NCBI RefSeq assembly: GCF_013200955.2
Contig: NZ_CP053697.2
Coordinates: forward strand, 4,154,001 to 4,218,000
Direction: 5' to 3'
Origin: Pseudomonas campi
GTDB taxonomy: Bacteria > Pseudomonadota > Gammaproteobacteria > Pseudomonadales > Pseudomonadaceae
Length of the DNA stretch: 64,000 nt
Under the pieces are notes generated by a model. That model saw only the letters and a program-made list of their open reading frames with translations, made no database searches and had not been told where the DNA came from. The position numbers and the translations under genes were made by a program. Below are positions 51,162-59,110 of the stretch, one piece after another; position 1 is the first letter of the stretch; each line of letters starts with the position of its first letter.

Positions 51162-52735
51162 GGCTGGTAGCGCACTCTCCATTCCTGGCTCTTGCCGATC
51201 AGCGCGCCGCCCTGGTCATGGGCGGTCACGCGCCACAGATAGTAACGCCCCGGCTGCAGCTTGTTGCGCATCAGCGCCGACAACGGGGTCTGGGTGGTGC
51301 TTGCCGGCAGCAGCATGCCGGCGACGAAGCTAGGCGACTCGCCGAGCACCTCGACCTCGCCGGCATTCTGCTGGTCTAGACCGATGGCGAACAGCTGCAA
51401 CTGGTAGACCACCGCGCCATCCACCGCCCGCCACTGGAAGGCCGTGGCCGCATCGACCGTGCCGCTCTGCGGGCTGGCGGCAATCGCCAGCTGGGCAGCG
51501 GGGCCGCTGCCGCCCAGCACCTCGTAGACGGTTTCCACGGTGAGGCTCTCGATCGGGCAGCCGGAGTCCAGCACCAGGGCATCGGCCGGCACCAGGTCCT
51601 GGTTGGTCACGCAGAAACGCAGCCGATACTTGCCGGCCTTGGCCGTCGGCAAGGGCGGGCTGAACAGCGTGCTCTGCTGGGCGCTGCCGAGCTGGCTGCG
51701 CACCAGGGTGAGGGTGCGGTAGAACGGTTTGCCCTCGGTGCTGCCCGGCTCGGCCACCTGCCAACGCCCCTCGACCAGGCCATTGCCGCTGTAGCCCAGC
51801 AGCACCTTGGCCTTCAGTTCCGTGGCCGGCGGCACCAGCTTGATCCGCTGGTTATCGAGGAAGCTCAGGCTCAGGCGCTGCACCAGCAGCTCGCCATCGC
51901 GGTTTTCCCGCGGCGCGCGCAGGCCGCTGCTGACCAGGGTGAGGACCACCTGGGCGCTCAGGCTCTGGCTGCCGCTGGAGAACTCGCGCTGCAGGATCAG
52001 CCGGCGCAAGCCACGGGCATACCAGCCCTGCACCTCGGCCGCCGACAGCTCCAGCTGCTCGCTGAGCAGGAAGGGCGTGCGGCCACTGGCGCTCAGGCCG
52101 TCGCCCAGGGTGGTCAAGACGCCGCCGCTGGCCGGGTCGATGATGCGCGCGCGGCTGGAACTGACCCGCCCGCTGAAGTCGTCGCTGGCCACCACCTGCC
52201 AGGCCAGGGCCAGGACATTGCGCTGGCTGGCCAGCACCTGGCGCTGCGCCGGCTGGATCTTCACCGCGCGCAAACTGCCCACCGGCTGGGTCGGCTGGGT
52301 CGGCGCGGGCAGCACCAGCACCTGCTGGCCACGCACCGCACCGCCCCCCGCCAGGTCGGCGAAGTCGCGTACCAGCAGAACCCGGCGCAAGCCGCTGCGC
52401 TGCCAGCCCTGCACCGTGGCCTGCGGCAGGCTGATGAACTCGCCGAACAGGAACGGCCCGCTGCCGCCCTGGCTGAGCGTGCCACCGACCGTGGCCAGGG
52501 TCGCGCCGCCGGACGGGTTGATGATGCGTGCCGAGCTGGAAGCGGCGCCGCCACTGTGGGCAGAGCCCGCCGTGACGCGCCAGTTGACCGCAAAATTGTT
52601 GTCCTGATTGACCTGCAACTGGCGCTGGTTGGGCTGGGCAGTCGCCGCCAGCAAGGCGGCCTGGGCAGACAGCACCGGCAGGCCGAGACATGCCAGCAGG
52701 GCGAGCAGCAGTGTGTGTTTGCACAAGAGGTTCAT
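51158..52735 (-). CDS. Exported protein with a duplicated domain
   Basis: 525 residues. Signal peptide (cleavage after AQA), then two homologous segments of about 110 residues (around 35-140 and 160-265) each with SSSARIINP or SSSRARIIDP, PFLFGE or PFLLSE, VQGWQRSGLRRVLL or VQGWYARGLRRLIL. The rest contains an FN3-like region (FQWRAVDGAVVYQLQLFAIG). Beta-rich, probably periplasmic or surface-attached. Not a family I recognise. It lies between the outer-membrane gene (45 bases upstream) and the sigma gene. Confidence 0.75.
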   Translation of the reverse strand: MNLLCKHTLLLALLACLGLPVLSAQAALLAATAQPNQRQLQVNQDNNFAVNWRVTAGSAHSGGAASSSARIINPSGGATLATVGGTLSQGGSGPFLFGEFISLPQATVQGWQRSGLRRVLLVRDFADLAGGGAVRGQQVLVLPAPTQPTQPVGSLRAVKIQPAQRQVLASQRNVLALAWQVVASDDFSGRVSSSRARIIDPASGGVLTTLGDGLSASGRTPFLLSEQLELSAAEVQGWYARGLRRLILQREFSSGSQSLSAQVVLTLVSSGLRAPRENRDGELLVQRLSLSFLDNQRIKLVPPATELKAKVLLGYSGNGLVEGRWQVAEPGSTEGKPFYRTLTLVRSQLGSAQQSTLFSPPLPTAKAGKYRLRFCVTNQDLVPADALVLDSGCPIESLTVETVYEVLGGSGPAAQLAIAASPQSGTVDAATAFQWRAVDGAVVYQLQLFAIGLDQQNAGEVEVLGESPSFVAGMLLPASTTQTPLSALMRNKLQPGRYYLWRVTAHDQGGALIGKSQEWRVRYQP

Positions 52736-52780
52736 CGTTCACCTTCCTTTCCCTCCCCGGCCCGCGGCCAGGGCGGGGCA

Positions 52781-54982
52781 TCAATATGTATGGGTATCCC
52801 AGCGCAGGTCGAAGCCCAGCAGCAGCTGCCAGTCCTCCAGGCCCTGGTCGTAGAGGTCGCTGTCCTGCTTGGCGTAACTGCTCTTTATGAACCAGTCGAT
52901 GCCGGGGTTGAGGCCATCGGGCTGCATCTGCGTCCAGGTCAGCTGCAGGTTGGCGGTCTGCTGCAGCATGCTGTCGCCGAGGAAGTCGCCATCGCCGAAG
53001 TGGCTGGTATCGCGGCCGCGGTAGTAGGAGGCATTCAGCAGCCAGCGTTCGGGGACAATCTGCCAGGCCACATCCAGGCCCCGGCTGACGCTGCGGTAGA
53101 GATTGTCGTCGTCGCTTTCCTGCTGCTTGTTCCACTGCCAGCTGGTGGAAATGCTCAGCACGTCCCAGGGCATGTAGCCGACCTGCAGGGTGGTGAAGCG
53201 GTTGCGCTGGTCGGACGGCGGCTCGTAGATCAGGTAGCCGTTCTGCTCCACCGCCTGCGAATCGTCGCGGGTTTCCTGCAGCGTGTGCTGCACCGACCAG
53301 TTCCAGCGGTTGTGGTAGAAATTCACCCCGACCAGGCTTTCACGCGTCTCGTCGTTGAGGTCGAAACCGACCACCTGGGCGTCTTCGCGATCCTGGCGGC
53401 GGCGGGTCTCGGTCACCCCGGCATTCAGCGAGGGCATACCGAGGATGCGCCAGGGCAAGGCGTTGCTGTCAACCATCGGGTAGTAGTAGAGGTTGAGCAC
53501 CTGGCGGTGGGCGACCTGGTCGGCGATGTCGTCCTGGTCATCGAGGTTGTTGGTCTCGCGCGCCAGCTCGGCCTCCACCTGCAGGTTGCCGACGAAGGCC
53601 TGCCAGTTGGCGCGATCCAGCTGCAGGTCGCCGGGTAGCGAGAGGTTGCCCAGGGTGAAGAAGTCCAGGCCCACCTCGCGCCGCTGCAAGGTCAGGTTCC
53701 ACTGGTCGAACGGCCCGGAAGGGAACCATTCACCGGAGCTGAACTGGGTCTGCAGGTCGTGCGAGGTATCCGTGCGCGCGTCTTCGCCGATGCCGAGTCC
53801 GTCACTGTCGAAGCTGGAATGGGCGTAGTCGCCATGCAGCCACAGGCTGTTGTTGCCCAGGCGCGAGTCGACCGCGATGTTCCAGCTGTCGCCACCGTAG
53901 CGGGTCTGCTGATCCGGCGACCACCAGCCGACACCGCTGTCGGTGGTCTCGCCATTGAGGTAGGCGGTGCTGAACTGCAGCCACTGCGGGTTGTCCTGCA
54001 GCGGGGTGAAGGTCAGCAGGCCACCGGCACTGCGTTCCTCGCTGCTCTGCGGGTAGCCGAGGCGGCGCCGGTAGTCAGTCAGCGGCTCGCTCTGCAGGCC
54101 GAACACTTCCAGCTGCAAGGGGCTGTTCAACGCATCACCGAGGGTCAGCGCCACACCGCGGCGCTGGTAGGCGCTGAACAGCAGGTCCTCGCGCAGCACG
54201 TTGTAGGTGCCCAGGGCCAGGCCCTGGCGACTCAGGCCCGTGCCGCGCGACGCGGCCAGGCGGTAGTTGGGCAGCTCCCATTCATAGCCGTTGGGGTTGT
54301 TCTCGCTGAGGTTGTCGTACAAGGCATCCAGCTCACCCTGCCACTGCCAGTCGGCGCCGGCGCCCTCGCCGCGGTAGCTGACACCACCATTGCTGGTGTA
54401 GCGCGGGCTATCGGGGTAGTTGGCAGCATCCTTCTCGTCGACCCGGTAGTTGTTGCTGAGCAGGCCATAGAGGGTATAGCGGTGAGCGGCCGGGGCAGCA
54501 TCCTGGGCATAGGCTTCGACCGCCGTGGCGGCCTCTTCGCTGGCCGGTTCCGCCGCCAGCACTGCGGTCGTGTCCGTCGCCGGATCGACTGCGGCCGGCG
54601 CCTCGTCGTTCGCCTGCGGCGCGCTGCCGGCAGCCACTTCGACGCTGGCTTCGAGCAGGGTGGCGACGTTGCCGTTGGCATAGAACACCAGCACCAGCAG
54701 CGGGTGGCTGCCGTCAGCCAGCGGGCTGGGCATGTCGAGGAGGAAATCGCTGTCGCTGCGGCTAATCAGGGCGCTGACGTCGTAGCCATCCAGTTCCACG
54801 GCCAACTGGTCACCGGCACCCAGCGTCTCCAGACCGAGTACGCTGAAACTCAGGCGGGTCTGCCCAGGCGCCAGGTTGAGCACGTCCTCGGCCGCAGCCT
54901 GGCTGGCCAGACTACCGAGCAGGAACACCGCGCAGCAGCGACGGGTGCTTGTAATCAGCCGGTGCACGATGCTCATGGCCAT
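52781..54982 (-). CDS. Outer-membrane beta-barrel-like protein
   Basis: 733 residues. Signal peptide (about 1-35), an Ig-like N-terminal domain, an Ala/Glu/Asp-rich linker (about 120-170) and then a long stretch of alternating beta strands with many Tyr, Trp and Asn, ending in DLRWDTHTY with a terminal aromatic residue, as in outer-membrane proteins. Start at 54982 has GGAG five bases upstream; longer in-frame upstream sequence (to 55234) lacks one. First full gene after promoter P2. Specific role unknown. Confidence 0.75.
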   Translation of the reverse strand: MAMSIVHRLITSTRRCCAVFLLGSLASQAAAEDVLNLAPGQTRLSFSVLGLETLGAGDQLAVELDGYDVSALISRSDSDFLLDMPSPLADGSHPLLVLVFYANGNVATLLEASVEVAAGSAPQANDEAPAAVDPATDTTAVLAAEPASEEAATAVEAYAQDAAPAAHRYTLYGLLSNNYRVDEKDAANYPDSPRYTSNGGVSYRGEGAGADWQWQGELDALYDNLSENNPNGYEWELPNYRLAASRGTGLSRQGLALGTYNVLREDLLFSAYQRRGVALTLGDALNSPLQLEVFGLQSEPLTDYRRRLGYPQSSEERSAGGLLTFTPLQDNPQWLQFSTAYLNGETTDSGVGWWSPDQQTRYGGDSWNIAVDSRLGNNSLWLHGDYAHSSFDSDGLGIGEDARTDTSHDLQTQFSSGEWFPSGPFDQWNLTLQRREVGLDFFTLGNLSLPGDLQLDRANWQAFVGNLQVEAELARETNNLDDQDDIADQVAHRQVLNLYYYPMVDSNALPWRILGMPSLNAGVTETRRRQDREDAQVVGFDLNDETRESLVGVNFYHNRWNWSVQHTLQETRDDSQAVEQNGYLIYEPPSDQRNRFTTLQVGYMPWDVLSISTSWQWNKQQESDDDNLYRSVSRGLDVAWQIVPERWLLNASYYRGRDTSHFGDGDFLGDSMLQQTANLQLTWTQMQPDGLNPGIDWFIKSSYAKQDSDLYDQGLEDWQLLLGFDLRWDTHTY

Positions 54983-55041
54983 ACCTGCTCCGTGGTGCCA
55001 GCCCAGCGACCACGCGCACCCGGCTGGGTAGCCGGCGAGGT

Positions 55042-55224
55042 TCACTGGAGCACAACCGCGGCGCGCAGCGGCGCACGGTCGGGTTGGGGTTTGCCACAGC
55101 CGCATACCGGCACTGTGGCCCATGCCGGCTGGCGGTCTTGCTGGCGCGTCGCCACACGTGCTGCCGGGCAACACACATCGTAGACCAGGGGCGGGGCGAG
55201 CAGGAAAACACGGGGTGAGGACAT
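55042..55224 (-). CDS. Possible 60-residue protein in the P2 leader
   Basis: ATG with GGAG nine bases upstream, about 24 bases after the predicted P2 transcription start, encoding MSSPRVFLLAPPLVYDVCCP and a Cys/Pro-rich remainder with VCGCGKPQPD. Might be a real small protein or chance in GC-rich leader sequence; coding bias is not obvious. Confidence 0.3.
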   Translation of the reverse strand: MSSPRVFLLAPPLVYDVCCPAARVATRQQDRQPAWATVPVCGCGKPQPDRAPLRAAVVLQ

Positions 55225-55254
55225 CGGGTGGCACTCCGGGCAGATGGCTGTCAC

Positions 55255-55287
55255 CCCTCTGTCGTAGTTCCGCGTGTCAGCGGTTCA
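55255..55287 (-). promoter_or_regulatory. ECF-type promoter P2 for the outer-membrane/sigma operon
   Basis: Minus strand: TGAACCGCT (55279-55287), 13 bases, ACGACAGAGGG (55255-55265). Both boxes and the spacing are identical to P1. The leader to the 54982 ATG is about 265 bases. Confidence 0.75.
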
Positions 55288-55326
55288 CTTTATTTGCGTG
55301 GCTGAGTGATGAAACTGCGCAAAACG

Positions 55327-55354
55327 AAAAAGCCCGCCAAAGGGCGGGCTTTTT
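55327..55354. terminator. Strong bidirectional terminator
   Basis: AAAAAGCCCGCC, loop AAAG, GGCGGGCTTTTT, a perfect 12-bp stem. It probably ended desA before copy 2 of the MITE inserted between stop and terminator. Confidence 0.92.
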
Positions 55355-55371
55355 CATCTCGGTGCAACTCA

Positions 55372-55511
55372 GAACCTATCTACGATCTCGCGAGCTAGAG
55401 CCAGACAAGGCGAAATCGGGCGAGGGCGCGGAGTTTACGAGCTGTAAATGAGCAGCCCGAGCCTGATTTCAACGCCGTATGGCCGACGCGCAGCAGATCG
55501 TAGACAGGTTC
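55372..55511. mobile_element. MITE-like element, copy 2 (140 bp)
   Basis: Begins GAACCTATCTACGATCT and ends AGATCGTAGACAGGTTC (16 of 17 inverted match), flanked by TCA duplications (55369-55371 and 55512-55514). The right TCA is the desA stop codon. It shares the exact 20-mer 55431-55450 (GAGTTTACGAGCTGTAAATG) with copy 1. Confidence 0.88.
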
Positions 55512-56699
55512 TCAGGCCATGGCGGCCGGGCGCAGCGAATAGGTCTTAAGCTGCTCGGCGAACTCACGCAGCGACTGGATGCCACTGGCCTCGGCCTCGC
55601 TTACCCACTGCTTGATCGCTTCGAGCATGTCGTGGCCATTGCTGCTGGTTTTGACCCAGATCTGCTGCAGGGCCAGGCGCTTCTCGTAGATCACCTTGAG
55701 TGCCTGGCTCTGTTCCAGCATGCGCTGGATACGCGCCTGGTGGGTCTCGTCGAGCAGACTCGGCTCACGCGAGAGCAGACGTTTGGCACGGTGGAACTGG
55801 TGGCGGACCGAGGCGTCGGCCTTGGCCAGTTCCTGCTTGACCAGCGGTGCGATGACCAGCTTGCGGTACTGCGCCATGATCTGGAAACGGTTGTTGAGGA
55901 TGGCCATGGCGGTGTCCATGTCCAGATTGCGCTTGCCTTCCACGCGGTGAGCGATCGGCGCCACGCGCTGTACCTTGGCCATACGCAGGAAGCTGAACAG
56001 CTGGATCCAGGCCCAGCCCATGTCGAACTCCCACTTCTTCACCGACAGCTTGGCGCTGTTCGGGTAGGTGTGGTGGTTGTTGTGCAGCTCCTCACCGCCA
56101 ATCAGGATGCCCCAGGGCAGCAGGTTGGTGGCGGCGTCGCGGCACTCGAAGTTGCGGTAGCCGACGGCATGGCCGAGGCCGTTGATCACGCCTGCGGCCC
56201 AGACCGGGATCCACATCATCTGGATCGCCCAAACGGTCATGCCGAGCACGCCGAACAGAGCCAGGTCGATGATCGCCATCAGCACGATGCCGGCCATCGG
56301 GAAGCGCGAATAGACGTTACGTTCGACCCAGTCTTCCGGGCAGTTCTTGCCGTAGATACGCAGGGTTTCCGGATTTTTGGCTTCCTGCTGGTAGAGCTCG
56401 GCACCGGTGCGCAGCACGGTACTCAGGCCCTTGATCACCGGGCTGTGCGGGTCATCCACGGTTTCGCATTTGGCGTGGTGCTTGCGGTGGATGGCGGTCC
56501 ACTCACGGGTATTCTGGCCGGTGGTCATCCACAGCCAGAAACGGAAGAAATGTTTGAGCGCCGGATGCAGCTCCAGCGAACGATGCGCCGAGTAACGGTG
56601 CAGATAGACGGTGACGCTGACAATGGTGATATGGGTGATCACCAGGGTCACGGCGATGAGTTGCCAGACCGACAGATCGAGAAAGCCGTTGTACCACAT
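55512..56699 (-). CDS. desA: DesA-type membrane fatty-acid desaturase
   Basis: 395 residues, matching P. aeruginosa DesA in size, which introduces a delta-9 double bond in phospholipid acyl chains. Histidine boxes HRYSAH, HRKHH and HNNHH are canonical; four membrane helices. The stop TGA coincides with the target-site duplication of the MITE. A GATAAT box (56756-56761, minus strand) lies 57 bases upstream of the ATG. Confidence 0.93.
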   Translation of the reverse strand: MWYNGFLDLSVWQLIAVTLVITHITIVSVTVYLHRYSAHRSLELHPALKHFFRFWLWMTTGQNTREWTAIHRKHHAKCETVDDPHSPVIKGLSTVLRTGAELYQQEAKNPETLRIYGKNCPEDWVERNVYSRFPMAGIVLMAIIDLALFGVLGMTVWAIQMMWIPVWAAGVINGLGHAVGYRNFECRDAATNLLPWGILIGGEELHNNHHTYPNSAKLSVKKWEFDMGWAWIQLFSFLRMAKVQRVAPIAHRVEGKRNLDMDTAMAILNNRFQIMAQYRKLVIAPLVKQELAKADASVRHQFHRAKRLLSREPSLLDETHQARIQRMLEQSQALKVIYEKRLALQQIWVKTSSNGHDMLEAIKQWVSEAEASGIQSLREFAEQLKTYSLRPAAMA

Positions 56700-57012
56700 G
56701 GATGGTGTTGCCTCGCAGGGATATAGACGCCGGTCCGAACCACGGACCCATGGGCATTATCCTTATGCGCCTGGATAAAACCAGCACAGTATTGAGTTCA
56801 GCTTACACTTGTACTGCGCGCCTATAATGCGGGCTCGTCCATTCCTCCGCCATAGCCGGCCAGCGGGAAGTCGACGCAGGCGCCGCACTGGCGTGTATCT
56901 GCGTGTTACCGGCAACCACCTTCGATGCCTGCAGCACTTCAGCCCGAGCCTGGCCCGACGCATCCTCGCGCCTGGCTCAGCCCTGGCTGAACAGCTGGGA
57001 TACCGGCATGGC
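56700..57012. other. Intergenic region desA-ssuF with an orphan TATAAT
   Basis: Contains the desA promoter region on the minus strand and, on the plus strand, a perfect TATAAT at 56823-56828 with CTTACA 15 bases upstream. No convincing gene follows on the plus strand; the open frames there lack a ribosome-binding site and run antisense into ssuF. Confidence 0.5.
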
Positions 57013-57228
57013 TCAGAGCTTGGCGATCGACACCTCGGTGGATTTGACGAAGGCGATCACTTCGCTGCCCACGCCCAGTTCCAGCTCGCGCACGGAGCGG
57101 GTGGTGATCACCGAGGTGACGATGCCGGCGGCGGTCTGCACATCGATTTCCGACAGCACGTCGCCTTCGACGATTTCCTTGATGGTGCCTTTGAACTGGT
57201 TACGTACGTTGATGGCTTTGATGGTCAT
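57013..57228 (-). CDS. ssuF: SsuF, Mop-type molybdate/oxyanion-binding protein
   Basis: 71-residue TOBE/Mop domain (MTIKAINVRNQFKGTIKEI) as at the end of pseudomonad ssu operons, where SsuF is needed for growth on sulfonates in P. putida. Downstream of ssuB, with a palindromic repeat in the gap. Confidence 0.9.
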   Translation of the reverse strand: MTIKAINVRNQFKGTIKEIVEGDVLSEIDVQTAAGIVTSVITTRSVRELELGVGSEVIAFVKSTEVSIAKL

Positions 57229-57250
57229 GGTATTGCTCCTTGGGTCATGG

Positions 57251-57272
57251 GTAGCCCGGATGCAATCCGGGA
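57251..57272. repeat. GTAGCCCGGATGCAATCCGGG single arm
   Basis: One arm of the family seen at 41068 and 60282, in the ssuB-ssuF gap. Confidence 0.85.
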
Positions 57273-57283
57273 CAGGGGTTTGC

Positions 57284-58084
57284 TCAAAGCGCCCAGCGCA
57301 ATTGCGTGGGCAGGGGTGAAACGGGTTCCGCCTGGGGCGGCAGTGCGGGCAGCGCCAGCACGCGGTTGAGCACTTCGGCTTCCAGCGCAGCCAGGCGCGC
57401 CGAGCCACGCTGACGGGGCCGTGGCAGCTCGACCGGTAGATCGAGACCAATCTGGCCGTCCTCGATCAGGATTACCCGGTCGGCAATGGCCACCGCCTCG
57501 CTGACGTCGTGGGTAACCAGCAGCACGGTGAAACCATGCTGCTGCCACAGGCGTTCGATCAGTTGCTGCATCTCGATACGGGTCAGCGCATCCAGGGCGC
57601 CGAGCGGCTCATCGAGCAGCAGCAGGCGCGGCTGGTGGATCAGCGCACGGGCCAGGGCCACGCGCTGCTTCTGCCCACCGGACAAGGCCGCCGGCCACTC
57701 GTTGGCGCGGTCGGCCAGGCCTACGGCGGCCAGCGCGTCACGGGCCTTGGGCTGCCAGTTGCCGGACAGACCCAAACCGACGTTGTCGATCACCCGTTTC
57801 CACGGCAGCAGCCGGGCGTCCTGGAACATCAGCCGGGTGTCTTCGCGGGCGGCGGACAGCGGGCCTTTGCCCGCCAGCAGCTGACCACCACTGGGCGAGT
57901 CGAGCCCCGCCAGCAGGCGCAGCAGGGTGCTCTTGCCGCAGCCGCTGCGACCGACTATCGCGACGAACTGGCCGGCCGGGATATGCAGGTCGATGGCGCT
58001 CAGCACCTGGCGCTCGCCGAAGGATTTGTGGATGCCTTCGATGGCCAGGGGAATGCCCTGGCGAATGCTGTGCAAGGCGCTCAT
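57284..58084 (-). CDS. ssuB: SsuB, alkanesulfonate ABC transporter ATPase
   Basis: 266 residues: Walker A GRSGCGKST, signature LSGGQKQRVALARA, Walker B LLLLDEPLGALD, His loop VTHDVSEA. Energises the SsuABC importer. The ATG overlaps the ssuC stop by four bases. Confidence 0.97.
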   Translation of the reverse strand: MSALHSIRQGIPLAIEGIHKSFGERQVLSAIDLHIPAGQFVAIVGRSGCGKSTLLRLLAGLDSPSGGQLLAGKGPLSAAREDTRLMFQDARLLPWKRVIDNVGLGLSGNWQPKARDALAAVGLADRANEWPAALSGGQKQRVALARALIHQPRLLLLDEPLGALDALTRIEMQQLIERLWQQHGFTVLLVTHDVSEAVAIADRVILIEDGQIGLDLPVELPRPRQRGSARLAALEAEVLNRVLALPALPPQAEPVSPLPTQLRWAL

Positions 58085-58875
58085 TGGTCACCTGCCTTGG
58101 CCTGGTAGGCCGGGTGCCAGCGCAGCCACACGCGCTCCAGGCCACGGGCGGCCAGATCCGCCAGCTTGCCGAGCACGGCGTAAAGCAGGATCGCCAGCAC
58201 CACCACGTCGGTCTGCAGGAATTCACGGGCGTTCATCGCCAGGTAACCGATGCCGGCACTGGCGGAAATGGTCTCGGCGACGATCAATGTGAGCCACATA
58301 AAGCCGAGGGCAAAGCGCACGCCAACCAGGATCGACGGCAGCGCGCCGGGCAGGATCACCTGCCAGAACAGGCCGATGCCTTTCAGGCCATAGCTGCGCG
58401 CCATCTCCACCAGCGCCGGGTCGACGTTGCGGATGCCGTGGTAGGTGTTCAGGTAAATCGGGAACAGGGTGCCGAGGGCGACCAGGAAGATCTTCGCGCT
58501 CTCGTCGATGCCGAACCACAGGATCACCAGCGGGATCAGCGCCAGGTGCGGCACATTGCGGATCATCTGTACCGAGCTGTCGAGCAGGCGCTCGCCCCAT
58601 TTTGACAGGCCGGTAATAAAGCCCAGCACCAAGCCCAGACCGCCGCCGATGGCGAAACCGATAGCAGCACGCTGACCACTGATGGCCAGGTGGGTCCAGA
58701 TCTCGCCACTGGCGAGCAGCGCCCAGCCGGCCGCCAGTACCGCGCTCGGCGCCGGCAGGATGCGCGTGGACAGCAGGCCGGCGACCACAGCGATCTGCCA
58801 CACCGCCAGCAGCGCCAGCGGCAGGGCCCAGGGCGCCAGGCGCAGGCCGATTTTGTGTAGCGTTTGCGTCGACAT
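58081..58875 (-). CDS. ssuC: SsuC, alkanesulfonate ABC transporter permease
   Basis: 264 residues with about six membrane helices and the EAA-like loop (EMARSYGLKGIGLFWQVILPGA). Start at 58875 (MSTQTLHK); the longer in-frame reading passes through repeat sequence and is rejected. The gap to ssuD is 235 bases. Confidence 0.96.
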   Translation of the reverse strand: MSTQTLHKIGLRLAPWALPLALLAVWQIAVVAGLLSTRILPAPSAVLAAGWALLASGEIWTHLAISGQRAAIGFAIGGGLGLVLGFITGLSKWGERLLDSSVQMIRNVPHLALIPLVILWFGIDESAKIFLVALGTLFPIYLNTYHGIRNVDPALVEMARSYGLKGIGLFWQVILPGALPSILVGVRFALGFMWLTLIVAETISASAGIGYLAMNAREFLQTDVVVLAILLYAVLGKLADLAARGLERVWLRWHPAYQAKAGDQ

Positions 58876-58907
58876 GCTCAACGCTCCTTCACTATGTGTA
58901 TGGACAA

Positions 58908-59105
58908 CCACCCTCTCCCCCAGCCCCTCTCCCGCAAGCGGGAGAGGGGAGCCAAGCCCGTGCCAGCGAACTAGCTGGCAGCGCAGATCTGCTCCCTCTC
59001 CCATTTATGGGGCGAAGGCGGAAATAGCGAAGCCCTGCTTCGCCCGCTGTAGCGCCCTGAGCCATGCGAAGGGCCGGGGCGCGGAGCGGGGCCGGGGGAG
59101 AGGGT
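58908..59105. repeat. Composite palindromic repeat in the ssuD-ssuC gap
   Basis: Bounded by inverted ACCCTCTCCCC and GGGGAGAGGGT, and containing the perfect palindrome CCCCTCTCCCGC-AA-GCGGGAGAGGGG (58924-58949). It fills most of the gap. Confidence 0.75.
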
Positions 59106-59110
59106 GCCTT

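Noticed and set aside
56809..57369. 186-codon plus-strand frame over ssuF
   Set aside because: Arg-rich translation, no ribosome-binding site, antisense to ssuF and the end of ssuB.
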